From assembly GCF_016406105.1 (NCBI RefSeq), contig NZ_CP066308.1:2777501-2841500 (forward strand): a stretch of DNA of 64,000 bases. Reading direction: 5' to 3'. This document shows positions 20,550 to 29,354 of this stretch, piece after piece (position 1 is the stretch's first letter; each line of letters starts with the position of its first letter). This DNA is from Brevibacillus composti. Lineage in GTDB: Bacteria; Bacillota; Bacilli; Brevibacillales; Brevibacillaceae. The notes beneath the pieces were generated by a model. The model searched no databases, was not told the DNA's origin, and saw only the letters and a list, made by a program, of their open reading frames with translations. The translations under genes and the position numbers were made by a program.

Positions 20550-21524
20550 TTACCGGTTGCTTTGCTCCATCTCGTCCTTGGCATAGGCCTCGATGATTTT
20601 TTGGACCAGGCTGTGACGGACGACATCCGCTTCCTGAAAGCGTACAAAGGCCACATCTGTAATCGGCCCGAGAATCCGCTCGGCTTCGCGCAGTCCCGAT
20701 TTCTTGCCCTTCGGCAAGTCGATCTGCGTCACGTCTCCCGTGATCACCATCTTGGAGCCAAAGCCCAGGCGGGTTAAAAACATTTTCATTTGCTCCGGAG
20801 TGGTATTCTGCGCCTCGTCGAGGATGACAAAGCTGTCCTCCAGCGTTCTCCCCCTCATATAGGCGAGCGGCGCCACCTCAATCAGTCCGCGCTCCATCAA
20901 TTTTGCTACCTGCTCCACGCCCAGCATATCGTATAAAGCGTCATACAGCGGTCTGAGGTACGGGTCTACCTTCTCCTGCAAATCACCTGGCAGAAAACCG
21001 AGGCTTTCTCCCGCTTCCACCGCAGGACGGGTCAGGACAATCTTTTTGACTCGTCCATTTTTCAGGGCGGTGACGGCCATGACGACAGCCAGATACGTCT
21101 TTCCCGTACCGGCCGGGCCGATGCCAAACACGATGTCATGACGCTTGATCTCGGCCAGGTAGTGTCGCTGGCCCAGCGTCTTGGCCCGGATCAGCTTGCC
21201 CTTTTGCGTGCGGGCCACTTCTTCCTCGTAGACATGAAGAAGCTGTTCGACTTCGCCCTCTTCCAAAAACTGCAGGGCATACGAGACATCGCGCTCGGAC
21301 AGCGGGATTCCTCTGCGGATGAGCTGCAGCAGGACGGCAAACAGGCGGGACAGCTTATCCACTTCCGGTTTGTCGCCGGAGATCAGCACCTCGCCGCTGC
21401 GAGAAATGATCTTGGCATCGGTTTTTTCCTCGATGATTTTCAGATAGGCATCATGGGGTCCAAACAGCAGAAGTGCTTCAGACGCATCAGTAAATGGGAT
21501 TTTTACCTCTTCTTTTACGTGCAA
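20550..21524 (-). CDS. phoH: PhoH-like ATPase
   Basis: A 324-residue P-loop ATPase of the PhoH family. An N-terminal KH-like nucleic-acid-binding region precedes the Walker A motif GPAGTGKT and the Walker B motif SFVILDEAQNTTPEQ. The protein may act as an RNA helicase or nuclease partner of YbeY, its neighbour in most Firmicutes. It begins at a TTG (21524), 40 bases after yqfD. Confidence 0.95.
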   Translation of the reverse strand: MHVKEEVKIPFTDASEALLLFGPHDAYLKIIEEKTDAKIISRSGEVLISGDKPEVDKLSRLFAVLLQLIRRGIPLSERDVSYALQFLEEGEVEQLLHVYEEEVARTQKGKLIRAKTLGQRHYLAEIKRHDIVFGIGPAGTGKTYLAVVMAVTALKNGRVKKIVLTRPAVEAGESLGFLPGDLQEKVDPYLRPLYDALYDMLGVEQVAKLMERGLIEVAPLAYMRGRTLEDSFVILDEAQNTTPEQMKMFLTRLGFGSKMVITGDVTQIDLPKGKKSGLREAERILGPITDVAFVRFQEADVVRHSLVQKIIEAYAKDEMEQSNR

Positions 21525-21564
21525 CAGGCTTCCATCTCCTTGCAGCGGTTATCAAGCAATAGGT

Positions 21565-22806
21565 TTAGGGAACGGGAGCAGACGGCTGCGGCAATGTCAC
21601 AATCGGCTGTTCCTGTGTGATCTCTTCGATGACAGAAAAATGAATGCTCAAGTAAACTTTACCATTCTCTCTCTTGACGTGCAAAACTTTTTCGTCGTGA
21701 ATGACGGCGTCTCCCCCCGCCTTGCGCAGGATATCCTCGCGCGCGGTCTGTTTGCCGAGGGCGACTGCTTCCTCCATGCTCAGTTCACGCTTCACGGCCT
21801 TGGTTTCGACATGGGTGACCGTTTTCCATCCCAGCGGCAGGGAGTAGTCGGCAATTTTCGGAGCCTTCCTCACTTCAAACGTCTCGGCATGGACAAAAGG
21901 CTCCACCTTCCACGGCCAGATCTGCAGCGCGTACGGCCCGACGAGCAAATACTGAAGCTGCTGCTTATCCCCAGTCAGCTCGTAATGGACCCGGGCAGTG
22001 GGCACGGAGACCTCGCTGATATACCATACCTCTCCCTTGACCGTCCCTTTGGCGGCTACGGCTCTCTGCCGCTCTTCGTTCCCGATGATGCCGGAGATCA
22101 GCAGCTGCCCTTTGTCTACCACCTGGTGGACGGAGACCATTTTTTTGCCCACTTCCGGTAAAACGGTGTGCACGACCGCCCGCTTTTTCGCGACGAGGTG
22201 ACGGGGTCCGAGAGGGACAGGTTTTTCCGGCTCCTCTTTTTCTACCACCTGGATGACCGCCTTCGTCCCTTGGATGCTGACCCCAATCCAGGAGGCCTGC
22301 GGTATCAACTTCAGCATTTCCTGCTGAATTTGTCCAGGCTCACTTAGTTTGACCTTCCATACCCCTTCTTTAATCCCCAGTTGTGCAGCCGCCTTGGCAA
22401 CCGTCTGCGGATGCAGTTTTTTCGTCCCGACTACCTCCACTTGCCAGACGAAGGAGGAGAGCATGTACAATCCGAAACAAAACAAAGCCACGCCGGTGTA
22501 GAAGCCCGCCCTCCTGCGCATGGACAGCAGAAAAAACGGAAGCCCTTCCCGTTTTTGGACATGCACCCGACAGCCCGTCTCTTTCAAGAGCGGGCGAAGG
22601 CGGAAGAAGTCCTGGACCAAAAGATCGCAGCTGCAGGTTTCCGTGCCAACCCTGCGAATATTCCAGACGCGTATCCCCTGCCGTATCGCCATATTGAGAA
22701 ATCTCTCAAAACGTTTGCCGCGGACCGTAATCCGGACATGTCCGCTCATCCATTCTCGCAGTCCACTCCGCATGTTTGTCCCCACTTTCCTCGCGTATTG
22801 TTCCAA
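21565..22806 (-). CDS. yqfD: sporulation protein YqfD
   Basis: A 413-residue stage IV-type sporulation protein (B. subtilis YqfD is 398). The N-terminus contains RITVRGKRFERFLNMAIRQG, followed by a transmembrane segment near 105-125 (AGFYTGVALFCFGLYMLSSF) and a large extracytoplasmic domain. The TTG start at 22806 has GGGGAGGG upstream; ATG 22773 is an alternative. It forms a pair with yqfC, and in B. subtilis both are transcribed in the mother cell by sigma-E. Confidence 0.9.
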   Translation of the reverse strand: MEQYARKVGTNMRSGLREWMSGHVRITVRGKRFERFLNMAIRQGIRVWNIRRVGTETCSCDLLVQDFFRLRPLLKETGCRVHVQKREGLPFFLLSMRRRAGFYTGVALFCFGLYMLSSFVWQVEVVGTKKLHPQTVAKAAAQLGIKEGVWKVKLSEPGQIQQEMLKLIPQASWIGVSIQGTKAVIQVVEKEEPEKPVPLGPRHLVAKKRAVVHTVLPEVGKKMVSVHQVVDKGQLLISGIIGNEERQRAVAAKGTVKGEVWYISEVSVPTARVHYELTGDKQQLQYLLVGPYALQIWPWKVEPFVHAETFEVRKAPKIADYSLPLGWKTVTHVETKAVKRELSMEEAVALGKQTAREDILRKAGGDAVIHDEKVLHVKRENGKVYLSIHFSVIEEITQEQPIVTLPQPSAPVP

Positions 22807-22877
22807 AAGCCCTCCCCGGAAGGGAGTGGCAGACCACGCCTTCAGTGGCTACCATCCCGCGGGTCGAATCGGCTCTG

Positions 22878-23162
22878 CTACCCTTTTTCCAAGAATTTGA
22901 CCCCGCCGATCCTGCCTTCGAGCAGCACTTCCTCGGGTAGAATCGCGCGGATGACGAGCTGCTCGCCTGTCACAATCATTTGTCCGTTGGTTAACAACAA
23001 ACGGAGCTCTTTCTCAGTGAAATGGAGAACTCCGCGGTGGTTTTCGATATACATCTGCAAGTGGCCAATCATCGTGATGCGCGGGACTTCGAGAACCACA
23101 TCCTGCGGTAAATCCAGCACGCCCACTGCCAGATTTCGCAACCGGCGGCTCCATCGCCTCAT
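22878..23162 (-). CDS. yqfC: sporulation protein YqfC
   Basis: A 94-residue member of the YabP/YqfC family. It reads LAVGVLDLPQDVVLEVPRIT and then ENHRGVLHFTEKELRLLLTNG, the family pattern. ATG 23162 is preceded by GAGAGGGGGG. It lies directly before yqfD; the 71-base gap contains a GC-rich inverted repeat (CCCTTCC/GGGGAGGG) overlapping the yqfD ribosome-binding site. Confidence 0.92.
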   Translation of the reverse strand: MRRWSRRLRNLAVGVLDLPQDVVLEVPRITMIGHLQMYIENHRGVLHFTEKELRLLLTNGQMIVTGEQLVIRAILPEEVLLEGRIGGVKFLEKG

Positions 23163-23247
23163 GAGTAAGCCCCCCTCTCTCCTGGCGCATCTCGGTAACC
23201 AGAATGTCTGACGCCAACGCTGAACTGCCCGCAACTCTTCTCTTATA

Positions 23248-23277
23248 ACCGTATGCGGAGAGGGTGGAAGAACATGC
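23248..23277 (-). promoter_or_regulatory. candidate sigma-E promoter of yqfC-yqfD
   Basis: On the minus strand GCATGTT (23271-23277) and CATACGGT (23248-23255) are separated by 15 bases, close to the sigma-E consensus (-35 KMATATT, -10 CATACAnT). Confidence 0.5.
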
Positions 23278-23285
23278 AGAAAACG

Positions 23286-23319
23286 AAAAAAAACCCGCTG
23301 CTCACATCGGAGCAACAGG
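23286..23319 (-). terminator. terminator after the 60-residue HTH gene
   Basis: On the minus strand CCTGTTGCTC pairs with GAGCAGCGGG (two G-T pairs) and is followed by eight T, 20 bases past the stop codon. Confidence 0.85.
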
Positions 23320-23336
23320 CTTGTCCATTCAGCCGT

Positions 23337-23519
23337 CTATGTGATTCGCGATGATTCCGCCCGAGAAGCATACCTCCATTTCTTCAATACACGCCGTACC
23401 TTTTCCGCCGTGCAGCCGCAGGCAATAGCCGTTTCGTAGATCGATTTCTTTTCGATGATCACCAACCGGATCACTTTCTGACGAAAGCGGCTCATCTTTT
23501 CAAATGCCTGTGGGTTCAT
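23337..23519 (-). CDS. 60-residue helix-turn-helix protein, function unknown
   Basis: A small basic protein. Residues about 12-48 (VIRLVIIEKKSIYETAIACG, then CTAEKVRRVLKKW) look like a Fis/transposase-type HTH in which an AAxxxG turn separates two helices. AAGGGG precedes the start. The gene has its own sigma-A-like promoter and its own terminator, so it is an independent unit sitting between floA-linked genes and the yqfC sporulation pair. I do not recognise a named family. No transposase domain, inverted repeats or other mobile-element traces surround it. Confidence 0.7.
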   Translation of the reverse strand: MNPQAFEKMSRFRQKVIRLVIIEKKSIYETAIACGCTAEKVRRVLKKWRYASRAESSRIT

Positions 23520-23565
23520 CTGACACTACCCCTTATCTAACAATTGTCATTTCTTTCCTAAATTA

Positions 23566-23594
23566 AGCATAGGAGATGAGGACTATCGACACAA
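23566..23594 (-). promoter_or_regulatory. candidate promoter of the 60-residue HTH gene
   Basis: TTGTGT (23589-23594) and TATGCT (23566-23571) lie 17 bases apart on the minus strand, about 47 bases before the start codon. Confidence 0.5.
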
Positions 23595-23668
23595 GCACAT
23601 CTATTCGATATCTTTCGACAAATTAAAAGAACTGGGCTTGCTGCCAAATCCAATAGCGAAAGCCGCGC

Positions 23669-23717
23669 AAAAAAAAGAACCGCCTCGCCAGCCTTTTGAC
23701 AAGGCTAGCCAGACGGC
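23669..23717 (-). terminator. terminator of the nfeD-floA operon
   Basis: On the minus strand GCCGTCTGGCTAGCCTT pairs imperfectly with AAGGCTGGCGAGGCGG around a GTCAA loop, followed by TTCTTTTTTTT. Confidence 0.9.
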
Positions 23718-23731
23718 TCCTGTACATTTTC

Positions 23732-24232
23732 TTATAAGCCTCTGCGCGATGGGAGCGGGGAAGTGCGAGAGCGCGGTGCCCCGTAAATAATCGCCCACTT
23801 CATGCCTTCCCGCGGGTCCATCACGGTCTTGCGGCCTGGGCTCTCTTTCGTGCGCTTAGGCACAGCCGGGGCTTCCACCGGAAACTCCAAGGGTTCCACT
23901 GCAAATCCCTCCTCTTTTCCTCGCCGCACATCGGCTTCCGTCTCCTCCGGGCTGTTCCATTCCTCAAAGGGATGCGGTTCATCCGGAATCTCCTCCTGCC
24001 GATTCAGAGGCGTGACGGTCCGTCTTTCTTCTTCTTCTGGTCCCCACGGCCAGCCGCCCGTGTTCACCGGAGTCAGTACAGGACGGGGAGCCGGCCTTCT
24101 TTCCTGCTTTCTCTGCCCTTGTTTCCCAAACAACACATAGCCGAGATAGCCCAGGATCAAAAACCAGAACTTGCCGAGCAGCGGAAACAACCAAGCCAGC
24201 AGCTCAAACAGCAGATCGAGCAAATCCTCCAT
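23732..24232 (-). CDS. membrane-anchored protein of the floA operon, function unknown
   Basis: A 166-residue protein. An N-terminal hydrophobic stretch (about 3-36, DLLFELLAWLFPLLGKFWFL and onward) is followed by a long Pro-, Glu- and Arg-rich soluble part (PAPRPVLTPVNTGGWPWGPE) and a conserved-looking C-terminus (MDPREGMKWAIIYGAPRSR). It starts 11 bases after floA ends, with GTAGGGG before the ATG, and a strong terminator follows, so it is the last gene of nfeD-floA. It sits where yqfB lies in B. subtilis, but I see no clear similarity. A role with FloA membrane microdomains is inference from position. Confidence 0.7.
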   Translation of the reverse strand: MEDLLDLLFELLAWLFPLLGKFWFLILGYLGYVLFGKQGQRKQERRPAPRPVLTPVNTGGWPWGPEEEERRTVTPLNRQEEIPDEPHPFEEWNSPEETEADVRRGKEEGFAVEPLEFPVEAPAVPKRTKESPGRKTVMDPREGMKWAIIYGAPRSRTSPLPSRRGL

Positions 24233-24243
24233 GGTCTGTGCCC

Positions 24244-25248
24244 CTACTTCTTCTCATCCGGCGTTGTCGGTTTGGGTTGGTCACCCGTTTGCCCGAACGC
24301 TTGACGCATTTGTGTATCCGCTGTGATGTTCTGCAGATTGTAGTAATCCATGACGCCCATCTTGCCCGTTTTCAGCGCCTCAGCCAAAGCAAGCGGCACT
24401 TGCGCTTCGGCTTCGACGACCTTGGCTTTCATCTCTTCCACACGGGCTTTCATCTCTTGTTCGGTGGCTACTGCCATCGCCCGGCGTTCCTCAGCCTTGG
24501 CCTGGGCGATCCGTTTGTCCGCTTCGGCTTGATCCGTCTGCAGCTGGGCTCCGATGTTTTTCCCTACGTCGACATCGGCGATATCAATGGACAGGATTTC
24601 GAAAGCGGTGCCCGCATCCAAGCCTTTGTTCAATACCGTTTGCGAGATTCTGTCCGGATTTTCCAATACGTCTTTATGCGCCTCCGAGGAACCGATCGTG
24701 GTCACGATCCCTTCGCCGACGCGCGCGATAATCGTCTCTTCCCCGGCACCCCCGACCAGGCGGTCAATATTGGCCCGTACGGTTACTTTGGCTTTTGCTT
24801 TCACTTCGATCCCGTTTTTCGCCATGGCAGCGACGATCGGCGTTTCGATCACTTTCGGGTTTACGCTCATCTGCACGGCTTGCAAGACGTCGCGCCCAGC
24901 GAGGTCAATCGCTGCCGCACGCTCAAAGCCGAGCGGAATATCGGCGCGCTGGGCGGCTACCAGAGCATCGACGACGCGGTCTACGTTGCCGCCCGCCAGA
25001 TAGTGGCTCTCCAATTGATTGGTGTCCAGCTCCAGACCTGCTTTTCTCGCCTTGATCAGCGGATTCACGATCCGCGACGGAATGACTCTTCTCAGTCGCA
25101 TGGCCACCAGGGTGATGATACCGATGCGCACCCCGGACGCCAGCGCCGAAATCCACAGCATGACGGGAACAAAAGAGAAAAAGATCGATAATACGACGAT
25201 GGCGACTGCCACCATAAATATGAGAGGGATCAAACCGCTTTCCAACAT
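24244..25248 (-). CDS. floA: flotillin-like protein FloA
   Basis: At 334 residues it is close to B. subtilis FloA (YqfA, 331). An N-terminal membrane hairpin ([20 protein letters not shown]) precedes the SPFH-like domain, which contains [20 protein letters not shown] and [20 protein letters not shown] coiled-coil region rich in Glu, Ala and Lys occupies about 225-310. FloA scaffolds functional membrane microdomains. I chose ATG 25248 because AAAGGAG lies ten bases upstream; TTG 25254 is too close to it. It immediately follows nfeD. Confidence 0.95.
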   Translation of the reverse strand: MLESGLIPLIFMVAVAIVVLSIFFSFVPVMLWISALASGVRIGIITLVAMRLRRVIPSRIVNPLIKARKAGLELDTNQLESHYLAGGNVDRVVDALVAAQRADIPLGFERAAAIDLAGRDVLQAVQMSVNPKVIETPIVAAMAKNGIEVKAKAKVTVRANIDRLVGGAGEETIIARVGEGIVTTIGSSEAHKDVLENPDRISQTVLNKGLDAGTAFEILSIDIADVDVGKNIGAQLQTDQAEADKRIAQAKAEERRAMAVATEQEMKARVEEMKAKVVEAEAQVPLALAEALKTGKMGVMDYYNLQNITADTQMRQAFGQTGDQPKPTTPDEKK

Positions 25249-25255
25249 GCGCAAT

Positions 25256-26599
25256 CTACTCCTTTGATTCGATTTCCTGAACCACGACTCGCGTGCCTTC
25301 TACCTGTACCACCCTGACAGACGTGCCGGCTGCGATGAACGCGCCCACGCTGACCGCGTCAATCCGCATGCCGTCGATGCGCACGACCCCGGCGGGGCGC
25401 AGCGGCGTCAGCGCAACCCCTGTCTTCTCCAGCAAGTCTCGCTGGTCCTTGGGCGCGACATACCCCGCTTCGTTCCGCTGGACATCACCCAGGATAAACT
25501 TGTTGAACAGTTTTTTGAGGCCGTATTTCTTGATGAGGAGGAACGTGACGATCGCCGTAATCAGCGCGGCTATCCCCAGGGAGGCCAGGCCCTGCTGCGT
25601 GTCGTAGGCAGCCATGATCAACCCGGTGACGATGCTGATAAATCCGATCGCGCCGACAATTCCTCCCGGCAAAAAGACCTCCATGATCATCAACAATATC
25701 CCCAATAAAAACAATCCAATATGAAGCCAGCTGGCAAAACCGGCGACGTAGTGACCGAAGAAGTACAGGCCAAACGCGCAGAGCGACACGGTTCCGGCAA
25801 TGCCAAATCCCGGTGCGAACAACTCAACGACGATGCCGAGCAGGCCGATAATCAAAAGCATGCTCATCACGACCGGACTGGTGACAAATCGGGCGACCCG
25901 CTCTCCCATCGTCGGATTGATCTCTTGCACACGGTCTGCCTGCACCCCGAGGTAAGCGTACAACTCCTTTTTATTGGCTACGATCTGGTCGGCATACCCC
26001 AGCTCCTGTGCCCGGTCGGCTCCTAGCGAGAGCACCGTTCCTTTTTCCTTCAGGCCGGGGAATTCACGGTCGATCTCCACCATCGCCCGGGCGATATCCG
26101 TATTCCGATTATTGAGGGCTGCCGCTTGCGCCATTTTTTCCGACCAGCCCGAAATCGTCTTCACATCGGCTGCATTGCCAGCCAAATCGATCGGCGTAGC
26201 CGCTCCGATACTGCTGCCGGGGGTCATGACAATCTCATTTGCATTCAGTGCAATATACGTTCCTGCGGAGAAGGCCTGGTTGTCGATATAGGCAACCACA
26301 TGGATCGGAGACTGCCTGATCAGCTGTCCAATCGCGTCTGCTGCTCCAATCTCACCGCCCGGCGTGTTGATATCAAGAATCACCAGATCTGCACCAGCAG
26401 TTTCCGCTTCTGAAAAGGCCCGCTCGAGAAACTTCTCCAAGCCTTGCTCAATCTGATGCTCAACCGGGACCCAGACTACCTTTTCATAGCTTTTGGCTCC
26501 GGCCGCATGACCGGCAGTCAAGCCCAGAACCGCAACCATGACGCAGATCGCAGACAGCCAGAGACGCCATGTCCGTCCTGCATGCCATCCTGAAACCAT
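25256..26599 (-). CDS. nfeD: NfeD family membrane-bound serine protease (YqeZ-like)
   Basis: A 447-residue long-form NfeD. A signal peptide ends near GHAAGA; a ClpP-like protease domain follows with [11 protein letters not shown] and the nucleophile region [14 protein letters not shown], then [10 protein letters not shown]. Four or five transmembrane helices (about 235-370) precede a C-terminal OB fold (NfeD domain) ending at VQEIESKE. NfeD proteins pair with SPFH proteins such as FloA, the next gene (7-base gap). The start has GAAAGGAGG upstream, and a sigma-W-like promoter lies 45 bases before it. Confidence 0.94.
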   Translation of the reverse strand: MVSGWHAGRTWRLWLSAICVMVAVLGLTAGHAAGAKSYEKVVWVPVEHQIEQGLEKFLERAFSEAETAGADLVILDINTPGGEIGAADAIGQLIRQSPIHVVAYIDNQAFSAGTYIALNANEIVMTPGSSIGAATPIDLAGNAADVKTISGWSEKMAQAAALNNRNTDIARAMVEIDREFPGLKEKGTVLSLGADRAQELGYADQIVANKKELYAYLGVQADRVQEINPTMGERVARFVTSPVVMSMLLIIGLLGIVVELFAPGFGIAGTVSLCAFGLYFFGHYVAGFASWLHIGLFLLGILLMIMEVFLPGGIVGAIGFISIVTGLIMAAYDTQQGLASLGIAALITAIVTFLLIKKYGLKKLFNKFILGDVQRNEAGYVAPKDQRDLLEKTGVALTPLRPAGVVRIDGMRIDAVSVGAFIAAGTSVRVVQVEGTRVVVQEIESKE

Positions 26600-26643
26600 C
26601 TCGCATACCTCCTTTCTCCATCATCGGATGTCAGCTACTAAGG

Positions 26644-26671
26644 TATACGGAAAATCCGCGGAAGCGTTTCA
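26644..26671 (-). promoter_or_regulatory. sigma-W-type promoter of nfeD-floA
   Basis: On the minus strand TGAAAC (26666-26671) and CGTATA (26644-26649) are separated by 16 bases, a full match to the sigma-W consensus TGAAAC-N16-CGTA. The orthologous yqeZ-yqfA-yqfB operon of B. subtilis is sigma-W dependent. Confidence 0.85.
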
Positions 26672-26765
26672 TTTTTTCTCGCCGCCTTCACAAGTTTCGA
26701 CATTTTTTCCAAAGATCAACCTGAAAAAGCGGCTGATCGGAGGGGCGGCGGGACGGAAAGATAAA

Positions 26766-26798
26766 GAAAAACCCAGTCGCATTCGGGACTGAGTTTTT
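26766..26798 (-). terminator. terminator after rpsU-yqeY
   Basis: ACTCAGTC and GACTGGGT (minus strand) form a stem around an 8-base loop, followed by TTTTTC. Flanking A and T tracts on both sides make it potentially bidirectional. Confidence 0.85.
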
Positions 26799-26827
26799 CT
26801 GTCGTATCTATATGAGGTAGTTCCTTT

Positions 26828-27274
26828 TTACGTTGGTAGTTCCTCAGATACAATCTTTTGCACGATCGTACCGTCAGCTTTTCCCTTTACCTTAGGCATG
26901 ATAGCGCCCATGACCTTGCCCATTTCCTTTTTGGAGGAGGCTCCGGTGGAAACGATCGCTTCCCGGACGATCACACGCACTTCATCTTCACTCAGTTGTT
27001 CGGGCAGATAGGCTGTAAGTACCTCAATTTCTTCGCGCGTTTTTTCAGCCAGGTCATCACGGCCGGCTTTTTCAAACTCGTGGAGGGATTCACGGCGCTG
27101 TTTTAACTCACGGGTCAAGATGGTCAGCTCTTCGTCTTCAGACAACTGTCTACCTTTGTTAATCTCTTCATTCTTGAAAGCAGCTTTCACCATGCGAATA
27201 ACAGAGAGTTTTAGCGCAGCTTTGTCCTTCATCGCTTGCTTTATATCTTGATTGAGTCGCTCCATTACACTCAT
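26828..27274 (-). CDS. yqeY: GatB/YqeY family protein
   Basis: A 148-residue helical protein related to the tRNA-binding tail domain of GatB. It contains [17 protein letters not shown] and the C-terminal [18 protein letters not shown] motif. It lies 17 bases after rpsU, the usual pairing in Firmicutes. The family is thought to act in tRNA-dependent amidation or related processes, but no enzymatic activity is established. Confidence 0.94.
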   Translation of the reverse strand: MSVMERLNQDIKQAMKDKAALKLSVIRMVKAAFKNEEINKGRQLSEDEELTILTRELKQRRESLHEFEKAGRDDLAEKTREEIEVLTAYLPEQLSEDEVRVIVREAIVSTGASSKKEMGKVMGAIMPKVKGKADGTIVQKIVSEELPT

Positions 27275-27291
27275 GATGGGCCCTCCGTTAA

Positions 27292-27465
27292 TTAATACTT
27301 GCGCTTACGAGCTGCTTCGGACTTTTTCTTCCGCTTGATGCTAGGCTTCTCAAAGTGACGACGTTTACGCAGTTCCGCCATCACCCCAGATTTTGCGCTT
27401 TCACGCTTAAAGCGGCGAAGTGCGCTATCCAAAGACTCGTTTTTCTTGACTCGAATTTCTGCCAT
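27292..27465 (-). CDS. rpsU: 30S ribosomal protein S21
   Basis: A 57-residue basic protein read from ATG 27465 with GGAGG upstream. It starts [20 protein letters not shown], passes through [14 protein letters not shown], and ends EAARKRKY, the standard S21 sequence. S21 sits on the 30S platform near the anti-Shine-Dalgarno. It is the first gene of rpsU-yqeY and has a strong promoter. Confidence 0.98.
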   Translation of the reverse strand: MAEIRVKKNESLDSALRRFKRESAKSGVMAELRKRRHFEKPSIKRKKKSEAARKRKY

Positions 27466-27526
27466 CTGTCTTCCCTCCCTCCGCTAAAACCGTGGGACAC
27501 CTGTTACCTACAGACTGTCACACTTC

Positions 27527-27556
27527 ATTATAGGACAGAAAAGCAAAGCAGGTCAA
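27527..27556 (-). promoter_or_regulatory. sigma-A promoter of rpsU-yqeY
   Basis: TTGACC (27551-27556) and a perfect TATAAT (27527-27532) are 18 bases apart on the minus strand, about 60 bases before the rpsU start. Confidence 0.85.
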
Positions 27557-27850
27557 CCTTTCTTTCCCCGGCAACGAGGAAATTATTAAATTTTTCCTTC
27601 CCCCCTCTGTAGTGCCATTCTTCCTTTGCAAACGCATAGGATGTTCTCGATTTTCGTATCTATCTGTAAGAAAACGCGGCAAAAAATGTCCCGCTCTCTC
27701 GCGCAGCCATGGACAAATACCAGCAGGAGTGATAGCATGGCTTCGTAGTTTTTCGCGTGCACATCCGGTCGACGAAATTCGCTGCCCATTGCGTGTTCGT
27801 CGCCAACTATAGAAAAAGCATAAATCGTATGGATAAAGGAGATTTTGCCT
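27557..27850. other. intergenic region before murF, no gene recognised
   Basis: Short frames exist on both strands, but none has a good ribosome-binding site or a recognisable product. The region should carry the murF promoter (plus strand); I could not identify convincing hexamers. AAAGGAG at its right end is the murF ribosome-binding site. Confidence 0.5.
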
Positions 27851-29236
27851 ATGAAGCCCATGAAACTGGAACAGATCGCCGTCATGGCGGAAGGTCTGAT
27901 CTTGGCAGGAGAAGCGGATCTGCCGATCAACTCTGTTCACTTTGACACCAGACAGCTGGAGGCGGGCGCTTTGTTCGTCGCCATCCAGGGCGCAAGGGAC
28001 GGCCATGACTTTCTCCTGCAAGCGGCCGAGAAGGGGGCCCGCGCCGCCATCGTTTCCGAGCAGACCAAGCTCCCGGCCGACCTCCCCGCGGATTTTGGCC
28101 TCATCCTGGTCAACGACACGCTGCGCGCCTACCAAAAGCTGGCCAAACGGTACCGGCAGCAGTTCACCATGCCGATGATCGCGATTACGGGAAGCATCGG
28201 GAAAACCACCACAAAGGATATCGTCTCGCACGTGTTGGAGAGCAAGTTAGCCCTGTACAAGACGTACAAAAATCTGAACAACCACCTGGGCGTCCCCTAT
28301 TCGCTGACGCAGCTGGAGGACAGGCACGAGGCGGCCGTGCTGGAGCTGGGGATGAACCACGCAGGGGAAATCGACCTGTTGGCCTCATTGGTTCAACCGC
28401 AGATCAGCGTCATCACCTATATCGGCGAATCGCATCTGGAGTTTTTCGGCTCCCGCGAAAAAATCGCCCTGGCCAAAGCTGAGCTCTTGCCCCATACCGA
28501 CCCTGCGGGCTTTGTCCTGCTTAACAGGGACAATGAATATCTGCGAAAAATCACTCACCTCTATCCGGGACGGGTACTCACCTATTCGGTCGAAGGTCCC
28601 GCCGATGTGTGGGCGGAGGAGATCAGAGCCGTGGAGGACGGCATGCGATTTGATGTCTGTTTCCCTGGCGGCGAGCGCTTTTCCGCTTACCTTCCGCTGT
28701 TTGGCAAACACAACGTGCAAAATGCGCTTCCGGCAGTGGCGATCGGACGCCATTTTGGCATGAGCAATGAGGAGATCGCCCGGGCCCTGGCTGCTGTCCA
28801 GCTGTCCGCGATGCGGTTCGAGCGCACAGATTCGAAAACAGGCGCAGTCTATATCAACGATGCTTACAACGCCAGCCCTTCCTCGATGGAAGCGGCCATC
28901 TCGACATTTGCTTCGATTCTGCCGGAGCGGGCCAAGGTACTGGTGCTGGGCGATATGTTCGAACTGGGGCCTGACAGTCTGGAGATGCATGCACAGGTGG
29001 GCCGCTTTGCCGGCAAGCTCCGGGACCGGTTTGAACTCTTGGTCGCCATCGGTGATCATGCCCGCACCCTGTGCGATGCGTATGACGGGGAAAAGCGCTA
29101 TTTCGCGACCAAAGCAGAGGCGATTTCTACCCTGAGCCAGCTTTGCACACCCGACCGGGCCTTTTTGTTCAAGGCTTCGCGGGGCATGGAGCTGTGGACC
29201 GTGATGGAGGAGATGGAAAAAAACGCGGGCCAATGA
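27851..29236 (+). CDS. murF: UDP-N-acetylmuramoyl-tripeptide--D-alanyl-D-alanine ligase
   Basis: MurF, 461 residues, adds D-Ala-D-Ala to UDP-MurNAc-tripeptide, the last cytoplasmic step of peptidoglycan precursor synthesis. The N-terminal Mur ligase domain is followed by the ATP-binding loop ITGSIGKTTTK, the central domain signature YKNLNNHLGVPYSL, LELGMNH, and the C-terminal NDAYNASPSSMEAAI. ATG 27851 follows AAAGGAG at nine bases. It is convergent with ddl, which makes its D-Ala-D-Ala substrate; a shared bidirectional terminator separates them. Confidence 0.96.
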   Translation: MKPMKLEQIAVMAEGLILAGEADLPINSVHFDTRQLEAGALFVAIQGARDGHDFLLQAAEKGARAAIVSEQTKLPADLPADFGLILVNDTLRAYQKLAKRYRQQFTMPMIAITGSIGKTTTKDIVSHVLESKLALYKTYKNLNNHLGVPYSLTQLEDRHEAAVLELGMNHAGEIDLLASLVQPQISVITYIGESHLEFFGSREKIALAKAELLPHTDPAGFVLLNRDNEYLRKITHLYPGRVLTYSVEGPADVWAEEIRAVEDGMRFDVCFPGGERFSAYLPLFGKHNVQNALPAVAIGRHFGMSNEEIARALAAVQLSAMRFERTDSKTGAVYINDAYNASPSSMEAAISTFASILPERAKVLVLGDMFELGPDSLEMHAQVGRFAGKLRDRFELLVAIGDHARTLCDAYDGEKRYFATKAEAISTLSQLCTPDRAFLFKASRGMELWTVMEEMEKNAGQ

Positions 29237-29283
29237 AGAGGGCGAGCAACCCCATTCTTCATCGGGCCGGTTTCGCGGATATG

Positions 29284-29318
29284 AAAAAAGAGCGCTTGAA
29301 CGCGCTCTTTTTCTTTTT
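29284..29318. terminator. bidirectional terminator between murF and ddl
   Basis: GAAAAAAGAGCGC and GCGCTCTTTTTC flank a six-base loop, so both strands show a GC stem followed by a T run. It serves both convergent genes. Confidence 0.9.
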
Positions 29319-29354
29319 CATGCCAGCCCCGGCTTCGATTGCAGCTAGGCTCTC

